A stretch of 64,000 nucleotides of DNA from Candidatus Gastranaerophilales bacterium (GTDB lineage Bacteria > Cyanobacteriota > Vampirovibrionia > Gastranaerophilales > Gastranaerophilaceae), in assembly GCA_944324225.1 (NCBI GenBank), contig CALUVL010000004.1, positions 1 through 64,000 on the forward strand, read 5' to 3'. This document shows, piece after piece, positions 38,812-48,184 of the stretch. The translations under genes and the position numbers were made by a program. Every line of letters begins with the position of its first letter. The first letter of the stretch is position 1. The notes below the pieces were generated by a model. That model ran no database searches and was not told the DNA's origin. It worked only from the letters and a program-made list of their open reading frames with translations.

Positions 38812-40869
38812 TTATTCTTTTTCTTTTAAAACATCTGCATAATGCTGGAGTTTATCAAGAAGTTGACCGTATTGGGCATAAAGGTCTTCTCTTTTTTGAA
38901 TTATTTTTTCGTCTTTTTGCGGGTCATTTTCCAGCTGGTTCATATAATCTACAAGCTGGCGGTCGATTGAGGCTTGAAGCGCCATTTTTACAACTTCCGG
39001 CATGTTAAGTGCTGTTGGTGTTTCGCTTGAAAGATTTTCATAATATTTGTCCTCAAAATCCGGTGCAAGTCGTTCTCGCCAGAATACGGGATTTTTCTCT
39101 CCGCCAATGTTGTAGACAATGCCGTTGTCTGTTATACCAAGAAGGTCAGCAAAAGATATTTGAATCTTTTTCTTTAAGAGAAGTTCTGCAAATTTTGCCT
39201 GAACTATTGCCATATCTGCTTTTGCAAGATCAGCACCTGTTTTTGGGGTTCCGTCCGGAAGTGTATTTGAAATCAATTCACAAAATTTAATGTTTTCTTT
39301 TACTCTTTTGGGATCCTGATTAAGGTATCCTGCAAGATATAGCGGATCCCAGGTTTCTTCATTTCTTATAGCACCGCCGTTTCTTTTAAGCATGTTTAAT
39401 ACAGGTATCGAATCGTGAGAACCCAGCAGATACCAATCATTCGGGTTATTTTCATCTTTACCCCTTTTGTAATCAAGCATAATCATGCGTGGAAGATTAT
39501 TTTGTTCATAATAAACTTTTTTAAATAACGTTGGTTCACTGCATAAATTTTCCCATACAGGGGCATTTTTATCGGTTATGTTTTTTTCTTGTAATGTCGG
39601 GAATACAATTTTGGTTAAAATCTTTTGGTAATCTGAATATTTATCTATTGGGGTGCCAGCTTCAAACAGCTGTGAAAGATAACGGCCATATAGAGCATCT
39701 TTGATTTGTTTTCCATTTTCATCATATTTTATAGAGTCCTCACGGTAGACAAAAGGTTCTATCAATCCCATTGCATGGTCAATTCTGAGATTTTCACAGT
39801 ATTCAAGCGCATGTCTTATTTTTTCTTTTAAAAATTCTCCGCCGATATTTAATTTGTCATCTGCTGTAAAGAGTTTTTGAGGATTAAGTACATATACCCC
39901 CCAGGTCTGGTGGGGCTTATTCGGATCCCATTCCGGAGCACCCATATAATATCCCTTCAAAAAAGCTTCTTTATACCGCCAGTAGTCCATCTTGGAACAG
40001 CCGACAAGAAGATCAGAAAAATATTTGAAACCGATACTGTCACGGTATGCTTTGTTTTCTTTTATTTGTTTTGTTACGATAAATTGCTCAAACTGATATT
40101 CTTCAATTGATTTGTGAAATCTTTTTTTGAGAGAATCATAGTGTTTTTTTGCATTGCTGTTATCTTGCCTTGTTAGAACCATTAAATCAGAATCATATTC
40201 CGGCCAATTGTCACAATCTTCGTCTCCGTATAAGGTTGTTAAAACCCTATACATTCCTTCTTCTTCGGTCTGTTTGCCCTTTTGTTTTTTAAATTCTTCA
40301 AATTCTTTGTTTAGCTGAATTGCTTCAGGCTGTCCTTTGGCAAGATTTGCTTTAAAGTTTTTGTAACTTTCATTCAATGCATGAAAATAAACATACTTCG
40401 CTTCTGAAAAGTTCGAAAGTCTGAAATCTTTATCATCTGCTTCTGCAGGAATTGTCAATTTTTCATAGCTTTCTTTTGATAAAATTTTTCCGTATTTTTC
40501 TGTTGTGAGTGGCTTAAGGTCGATGAAAAGGAAATTTTCGTTGAGGGCTGATGAGTTGTATGGAGAATAATTTTTGTCATCATACAAAATCATGCCATTC
40601 GGACCAAGCTGGTTTCCGTTAAACCCGTATAATTTTAAAAAATTAATCCATCTAGTTGCACCTTCACCATAGGGTGAACCTACAAATGAATCACGACCGA
40701 CTGCCGGAAAGACAGAACCATGTGTTATTGCAATCCGTTGGTCTGTGCCAATGGCTTTGAACCCGTCATCCATGGCTTTTTGAAGGTCTTGTTCTTCTTC
40801 TTTTGTCGGACGTCTGCCAAATGTAGTATGATTGTGTTGTATTCCGTTATTTATTCCTGTGATGCGCAT
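38812..40869 (-). CDS. malQ: 4-alpha-glucanotransferase (GH77), divergent and tag-bearing
   Basis: A 685-residue amylomaltase-like enzyme that moves alpha-1,4-glucan segments in glycogen or maltodextrin metabolism. Family features are the early SPYGEGATRWINFLKLYGFN block, the nucleophile Asp364 in LRIDHAMGL, a Glu in a CSEPTLFKKV segment where the acid/base EDLG loop is expected, and GSHDS for the third carboxylate. It is about 150-180 residues longer than bacterial MalQ, with insertions around residues 150-260. The N terminus MRITGINNGIQHNHTTFG is an added tag before the catalytic fold. It is last in a likely run bamA-ompH-udp-flhA-like-malQ. Confidence 0.8.
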   Translation of the reverse strand: MRITGINNGIQHNHTTFGRRPTKEEEQDLQKAMDDGFKAIGTDQRIAITHGSVFPAVGRDSFVGSPYGEGATRWINFLKLYGFNGNQLGPNGMILYDDKNYSPYNSSALNENFLFIDLKPLTTEKYGKILSKESYEKLTIPAEADDKDFRLSNFSEAKYVYFHALNESYKNFKANLAKGQPEAIQLNKEFEEFKKQKGKQTEEEGMYRVLTTLYGDEDCDNWPEYDSDLMVLTRQDNSNAKKHYDSLKKRFHKSIEEYQFEQFIVTKQIKENKAYRDSIGFKYFSDLLVGCSKMDYWRYKEAFLKGYYMGAPEWDPNKPHQTWGVYVLNPQKLFTADDKLNIGGEFLKEKIRHALEYCENLRIDHAMGLIEPFVYREDSIKYDENGKQIKDALYGRYLSQLFEAGTPIDKYSDYQKILTKIVFPTLQEKNITDKNAPVWENLCSEPTLFKKVYYEQNNLPRMIMLDYKRGKDENNPNDWYLLGSHDSIPVLNMLKRNGGAIRNEETWDPLYLAGYLNQDPKRVKENIKFCELISNTLPDGTPKTGADLAKADMAIVQAKFAELLLKKKIQISFADLLGITDNGIVYNIGGEKNPVFWRERLAPDFEDKYYENLSSETPTALNMPEVVKMALQASIDRQLVDYMNQLENDPQKDEKIIQKREDLYAQYGQLLDKLQHYADVLKEKE

Positions 40870-40919
40870 ACTCTTCTAAAAACCGTGAATATTTTTTTTT
40901 GCCAGATGATAGAAAAATT

Positions 40920-42395
40920 TTAAACATTTGCAACAATTTCTATTCCGAAATTGCATCCGATTTCTTCTCTTGCGAGAACCACAACGTTATTCAGGTAGTT
41001 TGAAAGAAGTGTGAAAAACAAATGTCTTAATTCCAGAGGTACAAGAATTTTTGGTTCTTCTATTTCCAGTTGTTTTGCTTTTTTGGCTATTTTTTGTGCT
41101 AATTTTTCTGCAAAATCGCCGTCTATTTTTATTATGAAATCATCGTCTTCTTCAAAACTCGGCATAAATGCGTCTAATGTTTTTTCTGAGACTTCTATAA
41201 GACTTATGACTCCGTTTTCGTTTGCGTAGTTTGAGCAGATCCTTCTTGAAAGTGCTAAGCGAACTTTTTTCAGAAGATCTGATTTTGCGCCTTCTTCTGC
41301 AAAATCATTCATTTTTTCAAAAAGATAAGAGATATCTTTTATTGAAACTCTTTCTTTTATAAGGCTCGTCAAGACAAATTTGAGGTCTGAAAGTGTCATA
41401 AAATCAGGAATTAAATTCGCAACAAGAAATTCATTTTTTTTACTTACGACATCTATATATTTTTCTATGTCGCTGTAGTCCATTAATTCGTCTATATATT
41501 TTATTGCTGAATATTCTAAAGCTCTTGCAATATATTCGGCCCCGTTAATTCCTTTTTCCCAGAAATCTTTTGTTTTGCTTTTTTCTATCCAGACAATTTT
41601 TTTGCCTGTTATAAAGTCTGTATCGTAGATAGAATTTTTGATTTTTGTTTCAAGGTGAAGGTCGTCTGCAAAATACATTGTGTAATTCGGATAAACACAT
41701 GCTCTGTAGACATCAAGGCCTCGAATTTTTATTGAAAATTCATAAGGGTTCAGATTGTCGTCATCCTGAAAAATAATTTTAGGAATAATATATCCAAGCT
41801 CCTCAGTTAATTTCAATCTTGTTTTTACTGTTTCAGCAAGAAGTGTTTCCTGTGCATATTCGGATTCGTTTTCTACATATTCAATAAGTTCTTCACTCAA
41901 ATGAATTGCAAGTTTTTCTTCTGTTAATTTTTCAAACATTACATCAGGCGATGTTGTTTTGGCTAATGTCAATTTTAAATCATCAAGTTCTTTCAGGTTC
42001 GCAGAAATTTTGTCATTAAGTTTTTTCCTGTTAACTGAAGCGGGGGCTTCTTTCTCAAGTTCTTTTTTTATTTTTGTAATTTTATTCTGTTGATTTTTTA
42101 TTTTTGCTTGAATATCAAGGCATGCTTCATAAGGTGAAAGTTTAGGGGAGAGCATTTTTTCCATCTGGCTTTTGAATGTGGAAATGTTTATAACATCAGA
42201 GGTTGAAAATTCTTCTTCCTGTTGAGTTTCGCTCATAAAAATGCAGTTGAATTTTATCCCGTCATCTGTTTCGATTTCGTTCATGCTGTATAATTCCCAG
42301 CCGTTCATTGACATTTCGTTCAGAAGGTTTTGAAGTTCCTGCATGTTTTCTCCCGAACAGGTTTTTATAATATACTGCATTTTTTTGTTAAACAT
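40920..42395 (-). CDS. Soluble FlhA/SctV C-terminal-domain homologue with DUF4177-like N terminus
   Basis: A 491-residue protein. Residues about 6-55 (MQYIIKTCSGENMQELQNLL and NGWELYSMN) resemble DUF4177. A Lys/Glu coiled coil covers about 90-150. From about residue 200 to the end the sequence follows the cytosolic domain of FlhA/SctV export gates: LGYIIPKI, then the LNPYEFSIKIRGL strand, GAEYIARALEYSAIKY, SDLKFVLTSLIKERVSIKDI, then RLALSRRICSNYA and LRHLFFTLLSNYLNNVVVLAREEI. The eight membrane helices of true FlhA are absent. It lies 4 nt from udp. Homology is by pattern recognition only. The combination is unusual and its function unknown. Confidence 0.7.
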   Translation of the reverse strand: MFNKKMQYIIKTCSGENMQELQNLLNEMSMNGWELYSMNEIETDDGIKFNCIFMSETQQEEEFSTSDVINISTFKSQMEKMLSPKLSPYEACLDIQAKIKNQQNKITKIKKELEKEAPASVNRKKLNDKISANLKELDDLKLTLAKTTSPDVMFEKLTEEKLAIHLSEELIEYVENESEYAQETLLAETVKTRLKLTEELGYIIPKIIFQDDDNLNPYEFSIKIRGLDVYRACVYPNYTMYFADDLHLETKIKNSIYDTDFITGKKIVWIEKSKTKDFWEKGINGAEYIARALEYSAIKYIDELMDYSDIEKYIDVVSKKNEFLVANLIPDFMTLSDLKFVLTSLIKERVSIKDISYLFEKMNDFAEEGAKSDLLKKVRLALSRRICSNYANENGVISLIEVSEKTLDAFMPSFEEDDDFIIKIDGDFAEKLAQKIAKKAKQLEIEEPKILVPLELRHLFFTLLSNYLNNVVVLAREEIGCNFGIEIVANV

Positions 42396-42398
42396 TTC

Positions 42399-43175
42399 TT
42401 ACTCCTGATTTCTATCTTTTTCGATTAGAATTTTTAATGCTTCAATGGCGGTTTTGATTGCTCTGTCAGTGTCGTGGATTACCGGATTGTCGAGATTTAA
42501 TTTTTCTCTTTCCTGATTTGCCACTGTCAAAAATACCGACCCTACCTTCACATTCAGTGCGCTCCCTACAACAAACAGGGCTGCTGATTCCATTTCTGAA
42601 GCTTTGCATCCCAATCTTTTCCAAGCTTCCCATTTGTTAATTAATTCATAACTTACGGGAGATTTTTCAGGGCTGTGCTGTCCGTAAAAAGAATCTTTGC
42701 ATTGAACTATGCCTGTATGGAACGGGTTATTTAATTTTTTGCAGGCTTCGACGAGCGCATTTGTGATATCCAAATCTGCAACGGCAGGGAATTCTATAGG
42801 AGCGTATTCCCTTGAAGTCCCTTCCATTCTGACAGCTCCGGTTGCGACAACGATATCTCCGCCTTTAACATCAATATCAATGCCTCCGCAGGTGCCGACA
42901 CGTATGAATTTTTTTGCGCCGATTTTGACAAGTTCTTCTAACGCAATTGAGGCTGATGGCCCGCCGATGCCTGTTGATGTAACTGTTACTTTTACTCCGT
43001 TCAGGAAACCGGTATATGTTGTATATTCACGCCTGTCCGCAACAAGTTCCGCATTATCAAAATACTCTGCAATTTTTTTGCACCGTTTCGGGTCTCCGGG
43101 CAAAATTACATATTGCCCGACGTCACCATCTTTCAACCCTATATGGTATTGTTCACCGTTTTGTGAATATTTCAT
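42399..43175 (-). CDS. udp: Uridine phosphorylase
   Basis: A 258-residue nucleoside phosphorylase of the NP-I family that splits uridine with phosphate into uracil and ribose 1-phosphate. The phosphate-binding GDPKR (residues 27-31), the FIRVGTCGG segment near 90 and the nucleoside-site [11 protein letters not shown] near 190 are diagnostic. Full length, with an AAGGAT ribosome site. It sits between ompH (26 nt upstream) and the FlhA-like gene (4 nt downstream). Closely related purine phosphorylases share the fold; the SEMESAALF form favours uridine. Confidence 0.9.
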   Translation of the reverse strand: MKYSQNGEQYHIGLKDGDVGQYVILPGDPKRCKKIAEYFDNAELVADRREYTTYTGFLNGVKVTVTSTGIGGPSASIALEELVKIGAKKFIRVGTCGGIDIDVKGGDIVVATGAVRMEGTSREYAPIEFPAVADLDITNALVEACKKLNNPFHTGIVQCKDSFYGQHSPEKSPVSYELINKWEAWKRLGCKASEMESAALFVVGSALNVKVGSVFLTVANQEREKLNLDNPVIHDTDRAIKTAIEALKILIEKDRNQE

Positions 43176-43200
43176 TTCAAAATCCTTTCAGACTGTGTGC

Positions 43201-43650
43201 TTAAGGCATAGTTTTAAGTTTTTGGATTACAAGATCAGTAATGTCTACACCGCCGATGAATACTGCGTTGGTGTCGAGAATTGCGTCAAGTTTTTGTTCT
43301 ACAAGAACCTGTTTTGCTGCGGCCTGTATTTTATTGTAAACTTGTTCGCCTTTTTGAGCCTGAAGTTTCATCAAAGCTTCCTGTTTTGCGTTGAATTCTC
43401 TTGCTGTTGCATCTTCAAAGTTTTGCTTTTTCAAAGGTGTATCTAAAGCTTTGTATTGTTTTTCTTTATCTACCATATACTGTTGAAGTTCAAGTCTTTT
43501 TGCATCAAGTTCCTTAACGGCAGATTGGGCATAAGAATAATTAGCCTGAACTTTTTGATAATCAATATAACCTACTCCGCCAGCGATTGCTTTGCTGCAA
43601 AATCCGCACATTGCTAATGCTAATGCTGCTATTGCCAGATTTTTCTTCAT
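43201..43650 (-). CDS. OmpH/Skp periplasmic chaperone
   Basis: A 149-residue periplasmic chaperone for outer-membrane proteins. Signal peptide MKKNLAIAALALAMCGFCSK with cleavage after AIA. The mature part begins GGVGYIDYQKVQANY (the family VG-x-D-x-Q-x-V pattern) and continues as the long coiled-coil hairpin of Skp. Strong AAGGAGG ribosome site. Directly downstream of bamA (20 nt), the usual partnership. Confidence 0.9.
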   Translation of the reverse strand: MKKNLAIAALALAMCGFCSKAIAGGVGYIDYQKVQANYSYAQSAVKELDAKRLELQQYMVDKEKQYKALDTPLKKQNFEDATAREFNAKQEALMKLQAQKGEQVYNKIQAAAKQVLVEQKLDAILDTNAVFIGGVDITDLVIQKLKTMP

Positions 43651-43670
43651 ATTACCTCCTTATGTCTTTT

Positions 43671-45995
43671 CTAATATATTAAATCACCTACACCAAAAGT
43701 AAAGTATCCGCTCGGATTTCCGTTTTCGCCGGGATTGGTGAACGGAATACCGTAATCAATTGATAACGGACCCATTCCCGGAATATAAAGTTTCAAACCG
43801 ACACCTGCCGAGATTGCTTCAAGCGGTCTGTCGTACAAAGTATTTGTAACTGTCGGGTTGAATACTTTACCGGCATCAGCCCAAACGGTGAATCGAATGT
43901 TGTTTAAGAAATTAATTTTTCTTGCAAGCCGTGTTCTATCCAAAAACGGTATGGGGGTTGCAAATTCTGCCGATCCCATAATGAATGCATCGCCTGTTCC
44001 GACACCGCTCATCTTGAAACCTCTGATTGTGTAAGGGCCGCCTAATCTGTACATCATAACTTCAGGCATATCATCTCCGTGGATTTTGCCGCCGCCTTTA
44101 ACTGTGAATGACAATGATGATTTTTTGCCGACCGGTATGTAGTGTTTGAATGACCCTGTTAATTTACCGTGGGTTTTGCCAAAATCAAGCAGACCGATTT
44201 CTTCGTCAAACCTTAAGCTTGCAATTGTTCCTTTTCTTGTGACGGTTCCGCCTTCTCTTGTGTCAAAGATTAAGGCCGGACTCAATGACATAAACAATCC
44301 GCCGTCAAGCTGCTTTGCACGTTCTTCAATCGGAATGTTATATCTCTGGTAAAGACTTGCAATTTTGTTGAAGTCGCCTTCTTTTACATTAATATTTTCA
44401 ACTCCGAGAGAAAAAGTTGAGGTTAAGTGTTTGTTGCGTTTCATTCTGTGAGCAACTGTTATTTCACCGCCGAATCTTTGTTCTATTGCCAGCGGAACCT
44501 GATAGCTTCCGAAGTCGCGGAAGAATAATTTGCTCATCAATGATGTGTCTGCATTGAAGAAATAAGGCTCAAAGAAACTCAATTCAACTTGCAGGTTCAT
44601 TCTCCTCATAATTGATGCGTCGTTAAGAATTACACCTGAACCGACAAGACCGTTTAATGAAACTCTCTGGTTTCTGCCACGGAAGTTGTTGTCTGCAATA
44701 CCTAGTGACCCGAATACACCGGTTACAGTATCAAGACCTCCGCCGACTGAAATACTTGCGGTTCTTTGTTCCTGAACATTTATTGTAATGTCGTAAGTGT
44801 CAGGCATGTCTGGACAGGGGGTAATTTCACGTGTTACATCTTTGAATGCCTGAGATGCATAAAGTCTTACAATATCTTCTTTAAGAAGATTTTCATTATA
44901 GACCATTCCAGGTTCTGATAAAACGTTTCTTTCGATTACGAAATCTTTTGTTTTTTCATTCCCGGCTATCAAAATACGATTTATTGTACCTTCTTTTATG
45001 CTAATGTTGATTGTTCCGTCTGGATCATCTGTTACAGAATCTATTCTTGCTAAGATATAACCTTTTGAAGCATAACACATTTGAATTTTTTCTATTGCTT
45101 CGTTTAATTTGGCTATGTTTTGGGGTTTTCCTTTCATGTCAATCAGGTATGAAAGGATTTCTTCATTGGAAACTACAGTGTTTCCTTCAATTGTGAAGTC
45201 TGTTACGGGGGCATTTTCTTCTAAGATGATTTTAAGTGTAATTGTGCCATCCGGATTGTTTACTGGAATTGCACGCATTTTTTCGCTGAAATATCCCATT
45301 TGATAAATATTTCTTAAGTCTTCCTGAACAAGATCACGGCTATATATTTCACCTTTTTTTTGTTTTAAACTGCTTAAAATTACATCAGGTGAAATTACGT
45401 TTGTTCCATGAATTTCTATGTCTTTGATGTATTTTTCACTTCTTGAAGATGCACGTGAAACTGCAGGCGTTTCATTTTCTTCAAACTGACTGTAGCCGTA
45501 GTTCAGATTTGGTGAATCCGGTGAAGATTGTTGGTCGGTAGCCTGATTAGGAAGGGAAATCGGTTGTTCCGTATCTTCAACAGGAGCTGATTGATATGAA
45601 TTTGAAGGAATCTTTTCTTTGTCTTTTTTATGTTTGAAAATTCCCCAGAATCCTTTTTTTCCTGTATCCTGCACTGCTGAATTTTCCTGTTTTTCTTTTT
45701 TTATCTTTTGTTTCTTTTCTTTTTTAATTTCCGGTTCCTGAGTTGGCTCATCTGATTTTTTGTCTTTTTTAAAGTTAAATTTTATCTTTTTCTGTTTCTG
45801 GGGTTTTGTTGAGTCTTCAGACGGAATATCCTGAGCGGCAGGCTGGTCGTATACAAAATTTTCAGCCATGTCACTTCCTGTTGTATCCATCGTGTTATAA
45901 TCCCATAAACTGTCTGCTCCCAAGCTTGATAACGGATACAATGTCATTAATGATAATGATATGATTAATGTATATATAATATTTTTTGATTTCAA
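43671..45995 (-). CDS. bamA: BamA/Omp85 outer-membrane assembly protein
   Basis: A 774-residue beta-barrel assembly protein. The start is a TTG, required to include the signal peptide KSKNIIYTLIISLSLMTLYP ending in LGA. A Lys-rich low-complexity stretch follows (about residues 65-125; KKIKFNFKKDKK, KKGFWGIFKHKKDK), then three POTRA domains (about 185-430; IEIHGTNVIS, FTIEGNTVVS, ILIAGNEKTK). The C-terminal 16-strand barrel with GLGVADN-like GSLGIADNNFRGRN and the closing FGVGDLIY comes last. Three POTRAs fit the cyanobacterial type rather than the five of proteobacteria. It heads a run with ompH and probably udp. Confidence 0.93.
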   Translation of the reverse strand: MKSKNIIYTLIISLSLMTLYPLSSLGADSLWDYNTMDTTGSDMAENFVYDQPAAQDIPSEDSTKPQKQKKIKFNFKKDKKSDEPTQEPEIKKEKKQKIKKEKQENSAVQDTGKKGFWGIFKHKKDKEKIPSNSYQSAPVEDTEQPISLPNQATDQQSSPDSPNLNYGYSQFEENETPAVSRASSRSEKYIKDIEIHGTNVISPDVILSSLKQKKGEIYSRDLVQEDLRNIYQMGYFSEKMRAIPVNNPDGTITLKIILEENAPVTDFTIEGNTVVSNEEILSYLIDMKGKPQNIAKLNEAIEKIQMCYASKGYILARIDSVTDDPDGTINISIKEGTINRILIAGNEKTKDFVIERNVLSEPGMVYNENLLKEDIVRLYASQAFKDVTREITPCPDMPDTYDITINVQEQRTASISVGGGLDTVTGVFGSLGIADNNFRGRNQRVSLNGLVGSGVILNDASIMRRMNLQVELSFFEPYFFNADTSLMSKLFFRDFGSYQVPLAIEQRFGGEITVAHRMKRNKHLTSTFSLGVENINVKEGDFNKIASLYQRYNIPIEERAKQLDGGLFMSLSPALIFDTREGGTVTRKGTIASLRFDEEIGLLDFGKTHGKLTGSFKHYIPVGKKSSLSFTVKGGGKIHGDDMPEVMMYRLGGPYTIRGFKMSGVGTGDAFIMGSAEFATPIPFLDRTRLARKINFLNNIRFTVWADAGKVFNPTVTNTLYDRPLEAISAGVGLKLYIPGMGPLSIDYGIPFTNPGENGNPSGYFTFGVGDLIY

Positions 45996-46089
45996 AAAAT
46001 CAGGATCCTCAAATCTTCTCTAATATAAAAATATTATATCATAAACTTATAAAAGTGAAAAATTTAATGTTAAGTTCCGAAACATTTGT

Positions 46090-46902
46090 TTATATGTCCA
46101 GAACCCGCTTGTAGACTTCGTTTTTGCTTATGTCGTAAAGCTCCGATAAGATTATTGAAATCTCTTTTGCTCCAAATTTTTTCTTTTTTAATTTTTCGAT
46201 TTTTTCATCAAAATCTGAAATGTCATGTTTTGCATTTTGCGCATAAACCATTCCGACAATTTCACCTTTAAGAGGATTTGTTTCAAAGTGTTTTATAATG
46301 TTATCGGCACTGTCTGAAATTACCTCTTCAAATATTTTAGTAAGTTCCCGTCCGATTGAAACTTTTGGGTTACTGCGAACATTTTTGATAATTTCAAGAG
46401 TTTCAATGAGTCTGTTAGGGCTTTCATAGAATATGATATTTGTATCTTTGTATTTTTTTAGAAGCGATTCAATTTTGCTTTGTGATTTCGGGAAAAATCC
46501 GGCAAAATAAAAATCTTCATTTTCTCTTGCATTTTGAGATAAAAAAGTTGCAACAGCATTTGCACCTGCAAGTGCTGTGATTGAAAAATTTTCTTTTCTC
46601 AATTCTTCTACCAGAATGCTTCCCGGGTCGCAGAAAAGAGGGGTGCCTGCATCTGATACAAGTGCGATTTTTTTTCCGGATTTTAAAAGTTCTTTAAATT
46701 TAATAATTCGTTCTTTTTCGTTGAACTTGTGATACGAAATACATTTTGTTTTTATATTGAAATGATTTAGGAGTTTTTGAGTGATGCGCATATCTTCGCA
46801 GGCAATTAAATCAACAGATTTTAGAACTTCAATTGCCCTGAGCGTTATGTCCTCAAGATTTCCTATCGGCGTCGGAACTATATATAAATCATATTCTTTC
46901 AT
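46090..46902 (-). CDS. rsmI: 16S rRNA (cytidine1402-2'-O)-methyltransferase
   Basis: A 270-residue tetrapyrrole-methylase-fold enzyme that 2'-O-methylates C1402 of 16S rRNA. Features are VPTPIGNLEDIT (residues 9-20), ACEDMR near 34, SDAGTPLFCDPG near 83 and YESPNRL near 155. Full length. There is no ribosome site; TGATAAAAT ends 6 nt before the ATG, so the mRNA is probably leaderless. Confidence 0.93.
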   Translation of the reverse strand: MKEYDLYIVPTPIGNLEDITLRAIEVLKSVDLIACEDMRITQKLLNHFNIKTKCISYHKFNEKERIIKFKELLKSGKKIALVSDAGTPLFCDPGSILVEELRKENFSITALAGANAVATFLSQNARENEDFYFAGFFPKSQSKIESLLKKYKDTNIIFYESPNRLIETLEIIKNVRSNPKVSIGRELTKIFEEVISDSADNIIKHFETNPLKGEIVGMVYAQNAKHDISDFDEKIEKLKKKKFGAKEISIILSELYDISKNEVYKRVLDI

Positions 46903-46908
46903 ACATTG

Positions 46909-46917
46909 ATTTTATCA
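46909..46917 (-). promoter_or_regulatory. Extended -10 promoter of rsmI, leaderless type
   Basis: On the minus strand TGATAAAAT (TGn plus TAAAAT) ends 6 nt before the rsmI ATG; no ribosome site intervenes. Confidence 0.6.
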
Positions 46918-46950
46918 TGAAAAATTTCAACTTTTGAAATATAAAAACCA

Positions 46951-48123
46951 TCAAAGACTGCTATTAAATTTTTTCTCAAGCTTTTGTTTTGTTCTATCAA
47001 GAATTTCGTTGTAGTTTACGCATACCGGGGTTGGTTTTGAAGTTTTTGCAGCTTCCAGAAAGATTTGTGCGTTATAAGGGTGTTTTCCGTCTAAGAAGCT
47101 TTTTGATTTTGCAGCATCTTCTCTTGCTGGAACTATCAAACCGCTCAGTGCAAATTTTTCAAGGTTTTCTTTTGAGGAAAGGTATTTGATTAATCTTGCA
47201 GCTTCTTCTTTGTGTTTTGAGGCTTTTGAAATTGCCCAGCCTGAGGCGTCAAGCGGTACAATGCTGCCTTTAGTTCCTTTTGGAAAAGGTGCAACATCCC
47301 AGTCAAAATCAGCACTTTCTCTGTATTTTGGAACAAGCCATCTTCCTGAAAGATGCATTGCAAGCTTGCCCTGCAAAAACATCTGAGCCATTGTTGCGCT
47401 TGCGCTTTCGGATTGTCTTGGGGCTACGTGGTATTTATTTCTTAAATCAGCATAAAAATTCAATCCATTTTGGCTTTCAGTGGTATTCAGAATTTCAGTT
47501 TGACCGTCATTTGATAGCAGACCTCCGCCTTCGCTCATTAAATACGGCAGATAAAAGAGAGGATCTTCTTCAAAACTTATCCCGAAAATCCCTTTTTCGT
47601 GGTCGGTTGTGGCTCTGGCAAGTATCAAAAAATCATTGAAGGTTGTATTTGCATTCGGATAAGGAAGATGGTTTTTATCAAAAATGTCTTTGTTATAAAA
47701 GAGGACAAGATTTGAAATATCTCTTGGTACAGCATAAATTTTCCCATTCCTGCTCATTGCTTCGACTGCTTTCGGGTAAAAGTTTTGGTCAATCAGATTA
47801 TAGTTTGTTAGGTCTTCAAGTTTTCCTGCATTTACATATACAGGGAGATAATGATTATTTAAAAATACAACATCCGGCGAAGTGTTTGAGGCAAAAAGCA
47901 GATGAAGTTTTTGAAAATAGTTTTGAGGGATGTGCATAAAGTCTATTTTTATGTCCGTATTTTCTTTTTCAAACTCCGCAAGCATTGGTTTTAAAATATC
48001 AATTTCAGATTTTGATCCCCAGCTTGAAAATTGAAGATGAACTTTTGAATCTTTACTTGCACATCCGCAGGCAAGCATTGCTAATATTATTGAGGTAAAC
48101 AGTATTTTTACTGTTTTAAACAT
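46951..48123 (-). CDS. Extracellular solute-binding lipoprotein (sugar ABC transporter family 1)
   Basis: A 390-residue substrate-binding protein. The signal peptide ends in a lipobox (AMLACGC; lipidated Cys 19 or 21). The mature part shows the family 1 pattern: LQFSSWGSKSEIDILKPMLA, then DVVFLNNHYLPVYVNAGKLEDL, VPRDISNLVLFYNKDIF and GRWLVPKYRES. It would capture a sugar or oligosaccharide outside the inner membrane. No permease or ATPase gene is adjacent. The second of two ATGs is used because it lies at the better distance from GGGAG. Confidence 0.88.
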   Translation of the reverse strand: MFKTVKILFTSIILAMLACGCASKDSKVHLQFSSWGSKSEIDILKPMLAEFEKENTDIKIDFMHIPQNYFQKLHLLFASNTSPDVVFLNNHYLPVYVNAGKLEDLTNYNLIDQNFYPKAVEAMSRNGKIYAVPRDISNLVLFYNKDIFDKNHLPYPNANTTFNDFLILARATTDHEKGIFGISFEEDPLFYLPYLMSEGGGLLSNDGQTEILNTTESQNGLNFYADLRNKYHVAPRQSESASATMAQMFLQGKLAMHLSGRWLVPKYRESADFDWDVAPFPKGTKGSIVPLDASGWAISKASKHKEEAARLIKYLSSKENLEKFALSGLIVPAREDAAKSKSFLDGKHPYNAQIFLEAAKTSKPTPVCVNYNEILDRTKQKLEKKFNSSL

Positions 48124-48144
48124 CATCTCTCCCTATCTTAATTT

Positions 48145-48179
48145 AAAAAGCGGAGCCTTAAACATAATAGCTCCGCAAA
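48145..48179 (-). terminator. Intrinsic terminator of the AMIN-like gene
   Basis: On the minus strand TTTGCGGAGC / GCTCCGCTTTTT forms an 8-bp GC stem with a T-run right after the upstream gene's stop. Confidence 0.8.
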
Positions 48180-48184
48180 TTTTA

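Noticed and set aside
42709-43446. 245-residue plus-strand frame opposite udp and ompH
   Set aside because: Shadow of two well-recognised minus-strand genes.
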